A DNA stretch of 64,000 nucleotides from contig DASTBV010000147.1 in NCBI GenBank assembly GCA_035711805.1, positions 1 through 64,000 of the forward strand, in the 5' to 3' direction. The notes under the pieces are model-generated. The model was given only the letters and a program-made list of their open reading frames with translations. It did no database searches and had not been told where the DNA came from. Made by a program: the position numbers and the translations under genes. This document shows, in pieces, positions 44,358-54,168 of this stretch. The stretch comes from Gp6-AA40 sp035711805. GTDB taxonomy: Bacteria; Acidobacteriota; Vicinamibacteria; Vicinamibacterales; UBA2999. Numbering within the stretch: the first letter of the stretch is position 1; every line of letters starts with the position of its first letter.

Positions 44358-45122
44358 GTGAACGCGACGAGCCGGACTCGAATCCTTTCGGGAACGGGCG
44401 TCCACCTTGCGGCAGCGGCCATCCTCGTCATCCTTGGCCGGCTTGTGCCGGACAAGGTGTACGACGCGGTGATTCCGACACGGCTCACGGAAAAGCTCGT
44501 GTGGTTGGCGCAACCCGGGGCGGGCGGCGGCGCCGGCGGAGGAAATCGGAGTCCCGAACCGCGGCGACGGGCCGAGCTCAAGGGCCAGCAGCAAATGAGC
44601 GTGCCCGCGGCGGTGCCGCCGCAGCTGACGGAGCCTGACAACATCATCGAGCCGCAGGTCGAACAACTGGCGGCGCAGCCGCTCGCCGCCGCAGCTGCCG
44701 TGCGGCCGGGCGATATCGGCGGCCCGGTATCGATCGGCGATTCACGCGGCCGTGGCGACGGGCCAGGTGCCGGTGACCGTGAGGGTCCGGGCGCCGGCTC
44801 CGGAGAGACGCCCGGCTTCGGTGATGGGCCCTTCCAGGCTGGCAACGGCGTGCTGCCTCCACGCGTGCGCCGGCAGGTGGATCCGCAGTACACCGCGGAC
44901 GCGATGCGCGCGAAGATTCAAGGCACGGTCCTGCTCTCGGCCGTTGTGCTTCCAGATGGTTCGGTTACCGACATCCGGGTGCTTCGCTCGCTGGATCGCA
45001 CGTTCGGTCTCGACGGGAAAGCCATCGAGGCGGCGCGCCAGTGGCGGTTCTTCCCGGGGACGAGATACGGTGAGCCGGTGCCCGTCCTTGTGAACATCGA
45101 GCTCGTGTTCAACGTCCGATGA
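44358..45122 (+). CDS. TonB-like energy transducer, glycine-rich linker (copy 1)
   Basis: The 254-residue protein has one N-terminal helix (GVHLAAAAILVILGRLVP). The periplasmic linker is rich in Gly, Ala, Arg and Pro. A TonB C-terminal domain follows (QYTADAMRAKIQGTVLLSAV, LPDGSVTDIRVLRSLD, ARQWRFFPGTRYGEPV). Expected role: to carry proton-motive energy to an outer-membrane receptor or, as often in Acidobacteriota, another envelope partner. It starts at GTG 44358. Closely related to the next gene, a probable tandem duplicate. Confidence 0.85.
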   Translation: MNATSRTRILSGTGVHLAAAAILVILGRLVPDKVYDAVIPTRLTEKLVWLAQPGAGGGAGGGNRSPEPRRRAELKGQQQMSVPAAVPPQLTEPDNIIEPQVEQLAAQPLAAAAAVRPGDIGGPVSIGDSRGRGDGPGAGDREGPGAGSGETPGFGDGPFQAGNGVLPPRVRRQVDPQYTADAMRAKIQGTVLLSAVVLPDGSVTDIRVLRSLDRTFGLDGKAIEAARQWRFFPGTRYGEPVPVLVNIELVFNVR

Positions 45123-45189
45123 GCCGATAGGCGTGAAGTAGCCGAGGTATCCGTTTTGCACCTTGCCACCCTGCACAGGCTCGGGGACA

Positions 45190-46071
45190 ATGAATCACAC
45201 GAGCAGCACCGCGTACATGAGCCCTTCGCCTAAACCCCAGCCGAAGCGAGCCACCTCCCACCTGTCCATCCGGCCGGCCGGGGAAGGGACCGACATTCGC
45301 GAGCTGTTCAGCGATCAGCCGACGAGCGGAACCCGTGTGTTTTCGGGAACGGTCGTGCACGTCGCCGCACTGGCGCTGCTCCTGTTAGTGGTCCAATTCA
45401 TCCCCGACAAGGTCTACAACTCGATCCTTCCTGATCGGCTGAACCAGGACCTGGTGTTTGTGGTTGACCCGGGTCCCGGGGGTGGCGGCGGCGGAGGAAA
45501 CAAGAGCCCCGATCCACCGAAGAAGCTGGTGAGCCCCAAGGTTGAGGCGCCCAAGCCGGTTCCGGTGCCCGAGCCGGTGCCTGTTCCGGTGCCAACGGAG
45601 CCGCAGCTTTCGTTACCGGTGCAGACGCTGGCGGCGGTGGACATCGCAGCGCCGGGAGACATCTCCTCGAACGCGGTTGCCAACACGACGTCGCGAGGGA
45701 GCGGGACGGGAACCGGAGCCGGGCCTGGTACTGGTTCAGGGATCGGCCCCGGTCGCGGCGGCGGTTTTGGCGGCGGCGTTTACAACATCGGCAACGGTGT
45801 CACGTCCCCGGTCGTGATCTTCAAGCCGTCGCCGAAGTACACCGCGGACGCGATGCGCGCCAAAGTGCAGGGCACGGTCATCCTGTCGGCGGTCGTCCTG
45901 CCTGATGGCTCTGTGACCGACATTTCAATCGTCCGCTCGCTCGATCAGAGCTTCGGCCTCGACGAGGAGGCGAAAAAGAACGCCGCGCAGTGGCGTTTCA
46001 GGCCCGGAATGTTCAAGGGCGAGCCGGTCGCCGTGCGGATTCAAATCGAGCTCGATTTCAATCTGCGATAA
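45190..46071 (+). CDS. TonB-like energy transducer, glycine-rich linker (copy 2)
   Basis: The 293-residue protein has an N-terminal cytoplasmic stretch of about 48 residues, a helix (GTVVHVAALALLLLVVQFIP), a linker with PVPVPEPVPVPVP and a glycine run, and a TonB domain (YTADAMRAKVQGTVILSAVV, LPDGSVTDISIVRSLDQSF). It shares the pattern VPDKVYDAVI/IPDKVYNSIL with copy 1. I prefer ATG 45190 (GGGG upstream); ATG 45217 is also possible. No exbB or exbD is nearby. Confidence 0.85.
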   Translation: MNHTSSTAYMSPSPKPQPKRATSHLSIRPAGEGTDIRELFSDQPTSGTRVFSGTVVHVAALALLLLVVQFIPDKVYNSILPDRLNQDLVFVVDPGPGGGGGGGNKSPDPPKKLVSPKVEAPKPVPVPEPVPVPVPTEPQLSLPVQTLAAVDIAAPGDISSNAVANTTSRGSGTGTGAGPGTGSGIGPGRGGGFGGGVYNIGNGVTSPVVIFKPSPKYTADAMRAKVQGTVILSAVVLPDGSVTDISIVRSLDQSFGLDEEAKKNAAQWRFRPGMFKGEPVAVRIQIELDFNLR

Positions 46072-46076
46072 GAGCC

Positions 46077-46682
46077 ATGGTGCTCACGCCCTCGACGATG
46101 CTGCCGCTCGGCACGCGGCTGCCGTCGTTCACGCTTCCTGATTACAACGGCCTGCCCCGAGCTGAGTCGAGGGGCCGCCTCGTCTCGACGGAGGACTTCC
46201 GCGACGCGCCGGCGCTGCTCGTCGCCTTCATCTGCGGCCACTGTCCGTTCGTCACGCACATCCGCAAAGGCTTCGCCGAGTTTGCGCGCGAGTATCAGGC
46301 GCGTGGTCTGGCGATCGTCGCGGTGAACTCCAACGACGTCGCGGCGTTTCCCGAGGACGGTCCGGACGGCATGCGCGAGGAAGCGGCGCGCGCCGGATAC
46401 GTGTTCCCGTACGTCTTCGACGAGACACAGGAAGTAGCCAAGCAGTTTCGTGCCGCGTGCACCCCTGACCTGTACCTGTTCGACAGAGACCGGACACTGG
46501 TCTATCGCGGCCGCTTCGACGACAGCCGTCCGCGCACCAATCCGCCGATGCCGGTGACCGGCCGTGACATTCGCGCCGCCGTGGAGGCGGTGCTTGCAGG
46601 CGTGCCTGTGCCGCAGGATCAGAAGGGGAGCGTCGGCTGCAATATCAAGTGGAAGCGGGGAAATGCGCCGGAGTATTTCTGA
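46077..46682 (+). CDS. Thioredoxin-fold redoxin/peroxiredoxin-like protein
   Basis: The 201-residue protein has the AhpC/TSA-type opening LGTRLPSFTLPDYNG, the redox motif CGHC (C53, C56), the phrase AIVAVNSNDVAAFPEDG and a C-terminal CN near 189. This group is annotated as thioredoxin family or redoxin and often reduces peroxides or disulfides. No signal peptide, so cytosolic. It follows the TonB-like gene by five bases and may be cotranscribed. Confidence 0.85.
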   Translation: MVLTPSTMLPLGTRLPSFTLPDYNGLPRAESRGRLVSTEDFRDAPALLVAFICGHCPFVTHIRKGFAEFAREYQARGLAIVAVNSNDVAAFPEDGPDGMREEAARAGYVFPYVFDETQEVAKQFRAACTPDLYLFDRDRTLVYRGRFDDSRPRTNPPMPVTGRDIRAAVEAVLAGVPVPQDQKGSVGCNIKWKRGNAPEYF

Positions 46683-46728
46683 AAGGCTAGCGCTTTTCCA
46701 CTATTGCGCCCTGCGCACCCCGGCCGGA

Positions 46729-46734
46729 CATAAT
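46729..46734 (+). promoter_or_regulatory. -10 hexamer CATAAT giving a leaderless MFS mRNA
   Basis: CATAATCCGG predicts transcription start near 46741, two bases before the GTG of the MFS gene. It resembles TATAATCCGG at 16472. Confidence 0.45.
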
Positions 46735-46742
46735 CCGGTGCC

Positions 46743-48335
46743 GTGACCCACGGCATCAGCTTTCATCGCCCCGTCGCGTTCTGGAGCGGAGCCACGCTCG
46801 TGACCCTTGGCGTGCTCGCGCATCTTCCCGACTATCTGGCCGCCGGGAGCATGAACTTCCACATGGCCGGGATGCCGATGGGCCGGGTGATGATCGCCGG
46901 CATGTTCTTCGTGGCGGCTGGGATGGTGCTCGCCACCTGGGGCCTGCTCCCTCCCGCGTCTGCCGCCGCCCGTAGACCGGCTACCTATCACCTCCGCGCG
47001 ATCGATGACGCCGCGCTGACGGGCGCGCACTGGGGTCTGCTGTTCGTCCTTGGCGTGGCGCTCGTCATCGACGTGATGAAGCCGGCGACGCTGGGCTTCG
47101 TCATTCCCGGCATGTCGTCCGAGTACCGAATCCCGGCGTCGCGCACGGCCTGGCTCCTGATCTGCGCGCTGGCCGGCACCACGATCGGATCGGTGGTCTG
47201 GGGAATATTGGCCGATCGCCTCGGCCGACGCGCGGCGATCCTGCTGGCCTCGCTGATGTTCATCGGTACGGCGATCTGCGGCGCGATGCCGTCGTTTGCC
47301 GCCAACCTGGTGATGTGCTTCCTGATGGGGCTCGCCGCCGGCGGGATGCTGCCGATTGTCTACGCACTGATGGCGGAGTCGGTGCCGGCGAAGTCGCGCG
47401 GGTGGCTGGTCGTACTGCACGGCGGAATGGGGACGGTCGGCGGGACGCTCGCGGCGGCGGGTTTCGCCGCGCTGCTCGAGCCAGCGTGGTCGTGGCGAAT
47501 GCTGTGGCTGATGAATCTGCCGACGGGAATCCTGATGCTCATCCTGAACCGCTGGATCCCGGAGTCGCCAAGGTTCCTGCTCGATCGCGGCCGCATCGAC
47601 GAAGCACGCGCCGTGATGGCGCGCTATGGCGTGGCGATCGAGATCGGTCCACCGTCGACAACGGAGCTGCAGATGCGCAAGCCGCCTCTCCAGTGGAACG
47701 AGATACGCGCGCTCTTTCAGCGGCCGTTCCTCACGCAGACGACCGTCGTGCTCGCCTATGGACTGGCATGGGGCATCGTGAACTGGGGGTTCATTTCGTT
47801 TCTGCCGACATTCCTGCGCGGAGCCGGCTTCAGCGCCGCTTCGTCATCGTATCTGCTGTTCCTGTCGGCCGTCGTGGCGATCCCCGGAACGGTTCTCGTC
47901 GCGTACGCCTACGGCATGTGGAGCAGCCGGCGCAGCATGATGGTCTTCGCCCTGGCCTCGATCGCGTGCGCGGTCGGACTGGCCTGGATCGCACCATCCG
48001 CCACCAGTAACCGCCTGGCGATGGTCTCGATGCTCGCGCTGCTCTACACGGCGACCGGTGGTGTGATTGCGATGCTTTCGCCGTACACCGCCGAAGTCTT
48101 CCCGACGCGTCTGCGCGGCACCGGCAGCGGGGTGTCGGCCGGCAGCACGAAGCTCGGTGGCCTGCTCGGCGCGATTGCCACGGTGACCGGACTGATCAGC
48201 GTGTCCACCGGCATGCTTCGTCCGGCGCTGCTCGTGTCGATTCCCATGGCACTCGCCGCTCTCGCCGTGGCGATGCGCGGGCTCGAAACACGCGGGCGAC
48301 CGCTCGAAGAACTCGTCGAAGAACGACAGTCGTAG
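46743..48335 (+). CDS. MFS transporter with an N-terminal two-helix extension
   Basis: The 530-residue protein starts with two helices (ATLVTLGVLAHLPDYLAAG and RVMIAGMFFVAAGMVLATW) that precede a complete 12-helix MFS core. The core carries the loop motif GILADRLGRRAAILLASL and the second-half sugar-porter-like segment PTRLRGTGSGVSAGSTKLGG. It should be an inner-membrane proton-coupled transporter of an organic acid or sugar. The extra pair of helices is atypical, and its boundary with the core is at about residue 85. Confidence 0.85.
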   Translation: MTHGISFHRPVAFWSGATLVTLGVLAHLPDYLAAGSMNFHMAGMPMGRVMIAGMFFVAAGMVLATWGLLPPASAAARRPATYHLRAIDDAALTGAHWGLLFVLGVALVIDVMKPATLGFVIPGMSSEYRIPASRTAWLLICALAGTTIGSVVWGILADRLGRRAAILLASLMFIGTAICGAMPSFAANLVMCFLMGLAAGGMLPIVYALMAESVPAKSRGWLVVLHGGMGTVGGTLAAAGFAALLEPAWSWRMLWLMNLPTGILMLILNRWIPESPRFLLDRGRIDEARAVMARYGVAIEIGPPSTTELQMRKPPLQWNEIRALFQRPFLTQTTVVLAYGLAWGIVNWGFISFLPTFLRGAGFSAASSSYLLFLSAVVAIPGTVLVAYAYGMWSSRRSMMVFALASIACAVGLAWIAPSATSNRLAMVSMLALLYTATGGVIAMLSPYTAEVFPTRLRGTGSGVSAGSTKLGGLLGAIATVTGLISVSTGMLRPALLVSIPMALAALAVAMRGLETRGRPLEELVEERQS

Positions 48336-48442
48336 AACGCGAACGACGCGAACGATTCCAACGGTTCGAACAATTCAACAGATCCGGTGTCGAAGTTGAA
48401 AGACGCCCACGCCGGCGATGGGCCTTCAGGCATGGAGGCCCG

Positions 48443-49105
48443 ATGCGAACCAGAACCTTCGTCTGTTCGTTCTTCGTACACACGCTTGCGATCGGCGCAG
48501 CGATGGTCGTGCGGCTCTTTGCCACGACCGAACTTCCCGCTCCTCCGCACAGCACCATGTTCGCGATGGTCAGCGCTGACGTGCCGGAGGTGCAACCACC
48601 GCCGCCTGTGTCGACGACGCGAACGGTGCAGACACCGGCCCTCAATCTCAACGCGGTGCCGCTCGAGGAACCGGACGCGATCGCACCCGAACCGCCCGTC
48701 GTGTTCGACGCGGTGCCCACCGGCCCGGGACTTGTCATCGCCGGCGTCGGCGATCCGGTCGGCGACGGGCTTGGCACCGCGCCACCGCCGCTCGCTCCGC
48801 GCGTCGCTACGCCGCCGCCGCCGATCCGTGTCGGTAGCGTGCTCCGTCCGCCGCAGAAGGTGCATCACGTCGCGCCGTTGTATCCGCCCATCGCCCAGCA
48901 AGCCAAGATCAGCGGCGTCGTGATTCTCGAAGCGCTGATTGCCGAAGACGGATCCGTGCGTGACGTCAAGGTACTGAGATCAGTGCCACTGCTCGACACG
49001 GCCGCCACTGATGCCGTCCGTCAGTGGAGGTTCACGCCAACGTTGCTGAACGGCGTACCGGTGCAGGTGATCATGTCGGTGACGGTGACGTTCACCTTGA
49101 ACTGA
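48443..49105 (+). CDS. TonB-like energy transducer (copy 3)
   Basis: The 220-residue protein has a basic start and helix (TFVCSFFVHTLAIGAAMVV), a Pro/Ala/Val-rich linker (QPPPPVSTTRT, TAPPPLAPR), and a TonB domain (HHVAPLYPPIAQQAKISGVV, VRQWRFTPTLLNGVPVQV). A good GGAGG precedes the ATG at 48443. It differs from copies 1 and 2 in its proline linker, and its TonB domain is more distant. The interval 48336-48442 holds repeated GAACG words. Confidence 0.85.
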   Translation: MRTRTFVCSFFVHTLAIGAAMVVRLFATTELPAPPHSTMFAMVSADVPEVQPPPPVSTTRTVQTPALNLNAVPLEEPDAIAPEPPVVFDAVPTGPGLVIAGVGDPVGDGLGTAPPPLAPRVATPPPPIRVGSVLRPPQKVHHVAPLYPPIAQQAKISGVVILEALIAEDGSVRDVKVLRSVPLLDTAATDAVRQWRFTPTLLNGVPVQVIMSVTVTFTLN

Positions 49106-49141
49106 CTCTATATGACACTGTGAAAATCTGTGATCGCGGCA

Positions 49142-49180
49142 GCCCTTCTGCAGTGCCGAGTCAGCACTGCCTGGGAGGGC
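49142..49180 (+). promoter_or_regulatory. Hairpin that hides the ribosome-binding site of 49185
   Basis: GCAGTGC and GCACTGC (49150-49156, 49164-49170) form a 7-bp inner stem. GCCCTTCT (49142-49149) can pair with GGGAGGGC (49173-49180), allowing two G-U pairs and a 2-nt bulge. The second strand is the Shine-Dalgarno, five bases before the ATG. Confidence 0.45.
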
Positions 49181-49184
49181 ATCT

Positions 49185-49595
49185 ATGAGATCGCTGATTT
49201 GTCTCGTGATTACCGGCCTGTTTGTGGGGATCGCGCCTGTCCACGCGGGTCAGGGCCGCGGTAACACGAATTTCAAAGTTGCCAGAACGGCCGACAAACG
49301 TGCAAGTGACGTCGATATCGTCGTCCGCGCCAGCATCGTCTGGGCGCCCCGCGAGATCGAGGTCATCAAGGCGCACTATGCGCCGCAGTATCGCAACTTC
49401 CCCCCGGGGCTGCAGAAGAAAGTGGCACGCGGCGGTTCGCTGCCTCCGGGCTGGGAAAAGAAGATGCAGGCATTCCCGGCGAACGTTGAAAAGGGTCTGC
49501 TGCCGCTGCCGAGCGGTTACTCCCGTGGTGTCTTCCAAGGACACGCCGTGATCTACAACAACGGCGTCGTCGTCGACATCTTCGCCATTCTCTAG
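49185..49595 (+). CDS. RcnB-like small periplasmic protein
   Basis: The 136-residue protein has a signal peptide (LICLVITGLFVGIAPVHAG). The phrase FPPGLQKKVARGGSLPPGWE is typical of RcnB-type periplasmic proteins. A C-terminal strand with a hydrophobic end (YNNGVVVDIFAIL) closes it. RcnB in E. coli limits nickel/cobalt loss; here the metal role is only inferred. The gene has GGGAGGG at the ideal distance, but it is held in a hairpin. Its TAG stop is in the next repeat element. Confidence 0.75.
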   Translation: MRSLICLVITGLFVGIAPVHAGQGRGNTNFKVARTADKRASDVDIVVRASIVWAPREIEVIKAHYAPQYRNFPPGLQKKVARGGSLPPGWEKKMQAFPANVEKGLLPLPSGYSRGVFQGHAVIYNNGVVVDIFAIL

Positions 49596-49707
49596 GCCGA
49601 AGGATAAAGGCCTAAGGCCTAAGAGAAGAACGAAGCACTCGTTCCTCTCTCAGCCTTAGGCCTCCTGCTGTAGCCAGCCCTTAGGCCTGAGCCCTTAGGC
49701 TTTAGGC

Positions 49708-49710
<3 letters not shown>
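49593..49710. repeat. Low-complexity inverted-repeat hairpin, GGCCTAAGG type (locus C)
   Basis: The left arm (49593 onward) has TAGGCCGAAGG and AAGGCCTAAGGCCTAAG; the right arm to 49710 has CCTTAGGCC, CCCTTAGGCC and TTTAGGCCTA. It fills the gap between two convergent genes. Both flanking stop codons (TAG at 49593-49595, and TAG on the minus strand at 49710-49708) are the outer ends of the arms, as in locus A. Confidence 0.83.
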
Positions 49711-51342
<1,632 letters not shown>

Positions 51343-51356
51343 GTGTCGTGAACTCC

Positions 51357-51650
51357 CTACTTCGAGTCGAGGACGGCGAGGACTTCTTCCTCGCGCATGA
51401 TGAGGTATTCCTCGCCGTCAATCTTGATGTCCTGGCCCGAGTACTTCCCGAACAGGATGGTGTCGCCGTCCTTCACGTCGAGCGGCTGGCGGCTGTTGTC
51501 TTCCTTGACCTTGCCCTTGCCGACGGCGATGACCTTGCCCTGCTGCGGCTTTTCCTTGGCGGTGTCGGGGATGATGATTCCCCCGATCTTCTGTTCGCCT
51601 TCTTCGAGGCGCTGAACGATGATGCGGTCGTGTAGCGGTCTGACTTTCAT
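51357..51650 (-). CDS. groS: Co-chaperonin GroES (Hsp10)
   Basis: The 97-residue protein has the GroES signature RPLHDRIIVQRLEEGEQKIGG (start of the chain, split), the mobile loop with GGIIIPDTAKEKPQ, and a C-terminal EEEVLAVLDSK. It caps GroEL. It is the first gene of the groESL operon, downstream of a degenerate CIRCE operator at 51709-51735. Confidence 0.97.
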   Translation of the reverse strand: MKVRPLHDRIIVQRLEEGEQKIGGIIIPDTAKEKPQQGKVIAVGKGKVKEDNSRQPLDVKDGDTILFGKYSGQDIKIDGEEYLIMREEEVLAVLDSK

Positions 51651-51708
51651 GTCTCTTCGGCTCCGAAACTTTGACAGGTAATGTCTTGCTGCGCTGCCGC
51701 CCTGACTG

Positions 51709-51735
51709 CTAGCACTCGGCAGGCGCGACTGCCAA
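51709..51735. promoter_or_regulatory. Degenerate CIRCE (HrcA operator) before groESL
   Basis: CTAGCACTC-N9-GACTGCCAA matches the CIRCE consensus TTAGCACTC-N9-GAGTGCTAA with 8/9 bases in one half and 7/9 in the other. It lies about 59 bases upstream of the groES start. Function is inferred from position. The rest of 51651-51836 shows no gene. Confidence 0.6.
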
Positions 51736-51836
51736 GTTTATTGGCCGGAAAAAGCGATGTCAATGCCCGGCGGGTTGCCGGCGATTGATCGTGGGGCGGA
51801 CCCTGTCGGGTGGGCCCCACGGTCAGCTCATGGCAG

Positions 51837-52052
51837 TCAAGCACTTCTCTTGAGGCGGTACTCGGTGATCTTGCGGGTCAGCGTATTGCGATGAATTCCG
51901 AGAACCTCGGCTGCTTTGCCGAGGTTTCCGTCGGACTGAGAAAGCACGTGGGCGATGAACTTCTTCTCGAACTCCCGCTGCGCGTCGGTGTAGCGCACGC
52001 CTTTCGCAACCATCGCGTCAATCAGTCCTTCAAGTTGTTCTTTGAGCGGCAT
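51837..52052 (-). CDS. Fis-family helix-turn-helix protein
   Basis: The 71-residue protein is almost all one Fis domain: VRYTDAQREFEKKFIAHVLS and LGKAAEVLGIHRNTLTRKIT. Small Fis-like proteins of this size act as DNA-bending regulators or as partners of sigma54 activators. The ATG at 52052 overlaps the purC stop (TGATG); a GTG at 52055 is the alternative. It is thus translationally coupled to purC. Target unknown. Confidence 0.85.
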   Translation of the reverse strand: MPLKEQLEGLIDAMVAKGVRYTDAQREFEKKFIAHVLSQSDGNLGKAAEVLGIHRNTLTRKITEYRLKRSA

Positions 52053-52951
52053 CACGCGAGTTCCTTCCCGGTAAGGCGGCGGTACGCCTCGACATATTTC
52101 TGACGGGTGAGGGCGATGACCTCGTCCGGCAGCGAGGGCACCGGCGGCTGTTTGTTCCAGCGAATCTGTTCGAGGTAGTCGCGCACGTACTGTTTGTCGA
52201 AGCTCGGCTGCGGTCCCCCGGGCGCGTACTGATCCTGCGGCCAGTAGCGCGAGGAATCAGGGGTCAGCGCTTCGTCGATAAGGATGATTTCGTGTGTTTC
52301 AGTCAGGCCGAACTCGAACTTGGTGTCGGCAAGGATGATGCCGCATGACTCCGCATGCGCGGCCCCGAACTCATAAAGCTCGATCGTCAGGTCGCGCAGC
52401 CGCTGAATCAGGTCGCGGCCTACCAGGTCCGATGCGTCGGCTTCACTGATGTTGATGTCGTGGCCTGTGGCCGCTTTGGTCGCCGGGGTGAAGATCGGTT
52501 CGGGCAGGCGGCCGGATTCACGCAGCCCGGATGGCAGGGTGATTCCGCACACCGCGCCGGTTGCCTGATATTCCTTCCATCCCGAACCGGACAGATACCC
52601 GCGGGCCACGCATTCGATCGGCACGGGGCTGGTCTTTCGGACCAGCATCGAGCGGCCGGACAGGATCCCCGCGTACGGCCGCATTTCCTGCGGATATTCG
52701 CGGACGTCCATCGTCAGCAGATGATTCGGCACGATGCCGCCGGTTTTCTCGAACCAGAACGCCGACAGCTGCGTCAGGACCTTGCCCTTGTCGGGAATGC
52801 CGGAGCCAAGAACGTAATCGAACGCCGAGATTCGATCCGTCGCGACCATCAGCAGCGAGTCGCCGAGATCGAAGATGTCGCGCACCTTGCCTTGCCGGTG
52901 AGGAACAAGGCCACTCAACCGTGTTTCAAGCAGGGGAGCAGCGAGCGGCAC
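52052..52951 (-). CDS. purC: SAICAR synthase
   Basis: The enzyme joins CAIR and aspartate with ATP in purine synthesis. Motifs: HRQGKVRDIFDLGDSLLMVATDRISAFDYVLG (in parts) near residues 17-50, ECVARGYLSGSGWKEY, and a DSSRYW region near the C-terminus. The length of 299 suits the long-form family. I place the start at GTG 52951, with AGGAA six bases upstream. In-frame starts at 52990 and 53083 add residues of poor quality, and the latter overlaps the divergent gene. Confidence 0.93.
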   Translation of the reverse strand: MPLAAPLLETRLSGLVPHRQGKVRDIFDLGDSLLMVATDRISAFDYVLGSGIPDKGKVLTQLSAFWFEKTGGIVPNHLLTMDVREYPQEMRPYAGILSGRSMLVRKTSPVPIECVARGYLSGSGWKEYQATGAVCGITLPSGLRESGRLPEPIFTPATKAATGHDINISEADASDLVGRDLIQRLRDLTIELYEFGAAHAESCGIILADTKFEFGLTETHEIILIDEALTPDSSRYWPQDQYAPGGPQPSFDKQYVRDYLEQIRWNKQPPVPSLPDEVIALTRQKYVEAYRRLTGKELA

Positions 52952-53073
52952 GCGATTTCCTGGAAGGCCGGCGATCTTACCGGGACGCATCGGCAGTCGC
53001 AACCGTACGCAAGAGGAACGGCACTCGCCGCCGATCGGCCTGATATATTGTGTGAGCTTCCCGGGCCTCTGAT

Positions 53074-54168
53074 GTGAGCTCACGTATCCGTACGGCGGCG
53101 GTGTCGCTTCTGGCGATTGCCCTTCTCGCCTGGTTCCTTCGCGATGCGAACCTCGCCGACGTGTGGCGTCATGTACGCACGGCGCGAGTCAGCCTGCTGC
53201 TGCTGGCGTTGCTGTTCGTGGCCGCGACATTCTGGATCCGGACCTTCCGGTGGCAGCAGTTGCTGGCGCCGATCGGCCATACGCGTTTCCGCACCGTTTT
53301 CCGCGCCGGCGTGATCGGCTTCGCCGCGCTCTCGATCCTTCCGGCGCGCGTCGGCGATCTCCTGCGGCCATATCTGGTGGCCCGCCAGGATGGTCTGCCG
53401 TTCACGTCGACGTTTGCCACCATCGTGATGGAGCGGGTGCTGGACCTCATCGCGGTGCTCGCGCTGATGGCAATTTACGTCTGGGGTTTCGCCGATACGT
53501 CGGCGTGGGCGCCGCGCCTCGTCGGACTGGTCGAGTTTTCCGCCGCGGTCGGCGGCGCGATTGCGGTGGCGCTGCTGGTCATCATGTGGGTCCTGGCTTC
53601 ACACCCGGAGCGAATCGGGACGCTCGTGCATTCGACCGAACGCGTGCTGCCGCATCGTGTTGCGCGGCAACTGGGTGAACTGGCCCGGACGTTCAGCCTG
53701 GGATTTGCCGTCGCACGCGAGCCACGGGGGTTTCTGATTGCGCTGCTCTGGTCCTTTCCGCTGTGGATTGCGATTGCCGGCGAGACGTGGGCCGTGACGC
53801 GCGCGTTCGACATCGAGCTTCCGTTCGTCGGCACCTTCCTTCTGCAGTTGTTCCTCGTGGTCGGCGTTGCGGTGCCGACGCCCGGCGGCGTCGGCAGCTA
53901 TCACGAGGCCTATCGCTTTGGCGTGACGTCGTTCTTCGGTGCGCCGAACGATCAGGCCGTGGCGGCAGCAATCGTCGTTCATGCCATCGCGTTCATCCCC
54001 GTGCTCCTGCTCGGCCTGCTGTTCATGGCGCAGGATGGCCTCAGCTTCGGCCGTCTCAAGGCGCTGGCCGGTACCGCGAGCGAACAGAAACAGGAAGTGG
54101 CGGACGAGCAGAAGCAGGAAGTGACGGATTCTGATGAAATGCCCGTTCTGCGGTCATCTCGGCGATAA
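53074..54168 (+). CDS. Lysylphosphatidylglycerol synthase transmembrane-like protein (UPF0104)
   Basis: The 364-residue membrane protein has about eight helices and the flippase-type sequence TFWIRTFRWQQLLAPIGHTRFR, then LLRPYLVARQDGLPF and GGVGSYHEAYRFGV. It belongs to the YbhN/AglD/MprF-transmembrane group; members are thought to flip or move lipids. The C-terminal tail (about 330-364) contains a tandem EQKQEVAD/EQKQEVTD duplication and overlaps the start of nrdR by 35 bases. A TATATT (53044-53049) is the candidate -10. Confidence 0.82.
   Translation: MSSRIRTAAVSLLAIALLAWFLRDANLADVWRHVRTARVSLLLLALLFVAATFWIRTFRWQQLLAPIGHTRFRTVFRAGVIGFAALSILPARVGDLLRPYLVARQDGLPFTSTFATIVMERVLDLIAVLALMAIYVWGFADTSAWAPRLVGLVEFSAAVGGAIAVALLVIMWVLASHPERIGTLVHSTERVLPHRVARQLGELARTFSLGFAVAREPRGFLIALLWSFPLWIAIAGETWAVTRAFDIELPFVGTFLLQLFLVVGVAVPTPGGVGSYHEAYRFGVTSFFGAPNDQAVAAAIVVHAIAFIPVLLLGLLFMAQDGLSFGRLKALAGTASEQKQEVADEQKQEVTDSDEMPVLRSSRR

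Noticed and set aside
48336..48400. GAACGACGCGAACG words after the MFS gene as a hairpin element
   Set aside because: The complementary arm is too short (TTCAAC/GTTGAA) to be sure.
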